Positions 62,210 to 64,000 of a DNA stretch of 64,000 nucleotides are shown here, in pieces. The stretch comes from Rhizobium grahamii CCGE 502 (GTDB lineage: Bacteria; Pseudomonadota; Alphaproteobacteria; Rhizobiales; Rhizobiaceae). Under the pieces are notes generated by a model, which made no database searches, was not told the DNA's origin, and saw only the letters and a program-made list of their open reading frames with translations. A program made the translations under genes and the position numbers. The stretch lies in assembly GCF_000298315.2 (NCBI RefSeq), contig NZ_AEYE02000014.1, forward strand, positions 124,001-188,000, in the 5' to 3' direction. Position 1 is the stretch's first letter, and the number at the start of each line of letters is the position of its first letter.

Positions 62210-63229
62210 ATGCCGAGCATGCGCGCTGTCGAAGTAAGAAATGCCAATGCGCCTTTGCAACTGGTCGAACGCGAGATTCCGACCCCCGCTGCCGGCCAGG
62301 TCTTGATCAAGGTTCAGGCGTGCGGAGTCTGCCATAGCGATGCCTTCACCGTATTGGGAGCCTTTCCCGGCATCGCCTACCCGCGCATACCCGGCCACGA
62401 GGTCGTCGGCGTTATCGACCAAGTCGGCGAACGCGTGCCGCGTTGGAAGGCGGGCCAACGCGTCGGAGTTGGCTGGCACGGCGGTCATTGTGGGCACTGC
62501 TCCTCCTGCCGCCGGGGCGATTTCGTGACCTGTGAGACGGCACAAATTCCGGGGATCAGTTATGACGGCGGTTATGCGGAGTATATGGTCGCACCGTTTG
62601 AAGCCTTGGCCGCAATCCCTGATGAACTCAAAGCCGCCGAGGCCGCGCCCCTTCTGTGCGCCGGGATCACCACTTACAACGCATTGCGCAACAGCGGCGT
62701 TCGGGCGGGCGATACGGTTGCCGTCCTTGGTGTCGGCGGGCTCGGCCACCTTGGCGTGCAATTCGCCGCGAAAATGGGCTGTCGCACGATCGCCATTGCG
62801 CGGGGTGCCGACAAGGAGCCGTTGGCGCGTGAGCTCGGAGCTCATCGCTATCTTGACAGCACCACCCAGGATGTCGCCGCCGAATTGAGCAAGCTCGGCG
62901 GAGCCCGCGTGATCCTGTCGACCGTCACCAATTCGCAGGCGATGAGCGCGGTGCTTGGTGGATTGGCAGTCAATGGAAAGATGATCGTGCTTGGCGCTTC
63001 ATCCGAGCCGATTGAAGTCTCGCCATTCCTCTTGATTGGCGGTCGTCGCGGAATTCAGGGATGGCCCTCTGGGACATCGAGCGACTCGGAAGACACGCTC
63101 GCATTCAGCGCTCTCGCAAATGTTCGTCCGATGATCGAAACAATGCCGCTGGAGCGGGCCGCAGAGGCTTATGAGCGGATGATGAGTGGGGCGGCGCGGT
63201 TCCGGATGGTCATAACAACCGGCAAATAG
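62210..63229 (+). CDS. Zinc-dependent alcohol dehydrogenase (MDR, AdhP-like)
   Basis: The ATG at 62210 follows GAGGAGG; 339 residues. Catalytic zinc ligands are in CGVCHSD (Cys about 38) and GHEVVGVI (His-Glu about 61). The structural zinc set is CGHCSSCRRGDFVTC. The NAD fold is VLGVGGLGHLGVQFAAKMG, and TTYNALRNSG precedes it. It resembles AdhP/AdhT-type enzymes that oxidise primary alcohols. It is monocistronic and flanked by gene-poor DNA. Confidence 0.94.
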   Translation: MPSMRAVEVRNANAPLQLVEREIPTPAAGQVLIKVQACGVCHSDAFTVLGAFPGIAYPRIPGHEVVGVIDQVGERVPRWKAGQRVGVGWHGGHCGHCSSCRRGDFVTCETAQIPGISYDGGYAEYMVAPFEALAAIPDELKAAEAAPLLCAGITTYNALRNSGVRAGDTVAVLGVGGLGHLGVQFAAKMGCRTIAIARGADKEPLARELGAHRYLDSTTQDVAAELSKLGGARVILSTVTNSQAMSAVLGGLAVNGKMIVLGASSEPIEVSPFLLIGGRRGIQGWPSGTSSDSEDTLAFSALANVRPMIETMPLERAAEAYERMMSGAARFRMVITTGK

Positions 63230-63346
63230 CTGAGGTTGGGCGAGCTCGAAACTTCGCGTTTGCATGCGAGAGCGGGAGAGCCGAGAGGTCAGCCTACCCG
63301 CGGTGATCCTCTCGAGCCCTCAGGGACCCGAAGGCACCCCTGTGCG

Positions 63347-63543
63347 TCCTTTTTGGCGGAAGGACAATAATAACTTAGGCTGAGTGAACCAACTTGGGAA
63401 GTTGGACAAAGGTCCGATCGAAAAGAGGGAGGCTGAAGGAGGGTTGGTCCGCGACATCCCAAAGCCTCCCTCATCCTTCGGGGCAGAAGGACAAGGGTCA
63501 GTTAGTGCCGACAGTCCGCTTGGCTAGTCGGACTTAGGTCTGA
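63347..63543 (+). repeat. Pair of structured direct repeats with a central inverted repeat
   Basis: Unit A (63347-63417) and unit B (63474-63543) are about two-thirds identical. Each has a TCCTT...AAGGA hairpin, and then a second hairpin whose stem changes in both arms: CCAACTT/AAGTTGG in A, TCCG/CGGA in B. Each ends AGGTC(C/T)GA. Between them GAGGGAGGCT (63425-63434) pairs perfectly with AGCCTCCCTC (63463-63472). The paired changes suggest a folded RNA or a structured repeat element. No protein gene was recognised between 63230 and 63612. Confidence 0.55.
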
Positions 63544-63612
63544 CGACTTTGTGGCCAAGCTGCGAATCGGGCGCATCTGCGCACCGGTTCCGGAAATGGG
63601 ACACGCGACGAA

Positions 63613-64000
63613 TTAGAGCCCGTGCGCCAAGACCTTCTGGCAGCCCGGTGACAGGCGCTGCATGTTTTCCCTCAGGCAGGCGATGCCGCGACCACCGCCG
63701 AGCGGAACGGCGCGGCAATAGGAGCGAAAGTCCGGCCCGCAGGCTTCACGAGCGATAACCATCTCCTCGCGCGGCGAAAGCTCCGGTGCGGCGGCTGCTG
63801 CTGGAGCTGCGGCCTTTTGTGTCGCGCCAGTGTCGGGTGCCGCCGGTGCGGTCGACGCATCGGACGATGATTTCGGCGTGGCGGCCTTGCCGCTTCCGCC
63901 GAGTGCGCTGAGTGCCTGCTTGCATCCCGACGACAGAGACGCATCATGCTGCTGGAGGCAGGCAAGCGCCTCCTTGCCGCCGGGCGTGACGCCGGAGCAA
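63613..64000 (-). CDS. Cysteine-rich-repeat (GLG1-type) protein, 5' part cut by window edge
   Basis: The minus-strand frame ends with TAA at 63613 and is open to the right edge (129 codons). It begins within one repeat (CSGVTPGGKEALACLQQHDA, then SLSSGCKQAL). A long Ala/Pro/Ser/Thr-rich linker follows, then a second repeat (ACGPDFRSYCRAVPLGGGRG, then IACLRENMQRLSPGC). Four-Cys spacing matches the PF00839 cysteine-rich repeat. Such rhizobial proteins are usually secreted; the N-terminus is outside the window. Function unknown. Confidence 0.75.
   Translation of the reverse strand, partial: CSGVTPGGKEALACLQQHDASLSSGCKQALSALGGSGKAATPKSSSDASTAPAAPDTGATQKAAAPAAAAAPELSPREEMVIAREACGPDFRSYCRAVPLGGGRGIACLRENMQRLSPGCQKVLAHGL

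Noticed and set aside
63289-63474. A 61-codon minus-strand frame
   Set aside because: It lies within the structured repeats, is rich in Ser/Pro/Arg without domain features, and is more likely a translation of a repeat or RNA element.
1-64000. CRISPR arrays, insertion sequences or prophage genes
   Set aside because: No regularly spaced repeats, transposase motifs or phage structural genes were recognised in the window.

Overview
The window looks like a chromosomal segment of a Rhizobiaceae alphaproteobacterium, most likely Sinorhizobium/Ensifer or a close Rhizobium relative. The reasons are the high GC content, a betaine-lipid operon (btaAB) behind a Pho box, a pyrophosphate-type phosphofructokinase, an ArsR-methyltransferase fusion next to metF, many MalK-type and spermidine-type ABC uptake systems, and the overall gene style. 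This is inferred from protein content; no rRNA gene is present to confirm it. Genes are densely packed up to about 59.6 kb. I saw no insertion sequence, phage module or CRISPR array.

Layout. 0-11 kb is rich in cell-wall genes: a truncated lytic transglycosylase at the left edge, an N-acetylmuramoyl-L-alanine amidase behind a DjlA-like co-chaperone, a lipoprotein transglycosylase, a beta-lactamase-fold serine hydrolase, a GH25 muramidase lipoprotein and an MltB-type transglycosylase. PPi-phosphofructokinase, a LysE exporter and btaAB lie among them. 11-15 kb holds a 25-residue membrane peptide gene, metF with its ArsR/methyltransferase regulator, and ettA. 15-25 kb holds a GT-C-like membrane protein, a secreted RNase T2, a four-gene operon (hydrolase, EamA transporter, CoA-transferase, ThDP enzyme), RidA, a TIGR01244-type protein and a DUF4432 epimerase-like protein. 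An L,D-transpeptidase and an orphan ParA follow.

27-34 kb is a catabolic cluster on the minus strand: N-formylglutamate amidohydrolase family, amine/amino-acid permease, glutamine-synthetase-like ligase, aldehyde dehydrogenase and iron alcohol dehydrogenase. It is divergent from an RpiR regulator and reads like a gamma-glutamylated amine or amino-alcohol pathway. 35-39 kb is an ABC importer with a Pho box, followed by an MHS transporter and a NIPSNAP protein. 41-48.4 kb is a sugar ABC system with a Gfo/Idh/MocA dehydrogenase, divergent from a BadF-type sugar kinase and a GntR/HutC regulator; an N-acetylglucosamine-type substrate is the best guess. A PP2C phosphatase and metH follow. metH carries a perfect 20-bp palindrome whose 16-bp core also lies at the ArsR/metF operon, so the two ends of the methionine cycle are probably one regulon.

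From 53 kb come an AGE-family epimerase, an alditol-oxidase-like flavoenzyme, a UPF0303 protein, an unknown small protein, a SIMPL protein and a CAU-type tRNA that resembles tRNA-Ile2. Beyond about 59.6 kb gene density drops: small unknown proteins, one frameshifted small paralogue, an alcohol dehydrogenase, a pair of structured direct repeats and, at the right edge, a truncated cysteine-rich-repeat protein.
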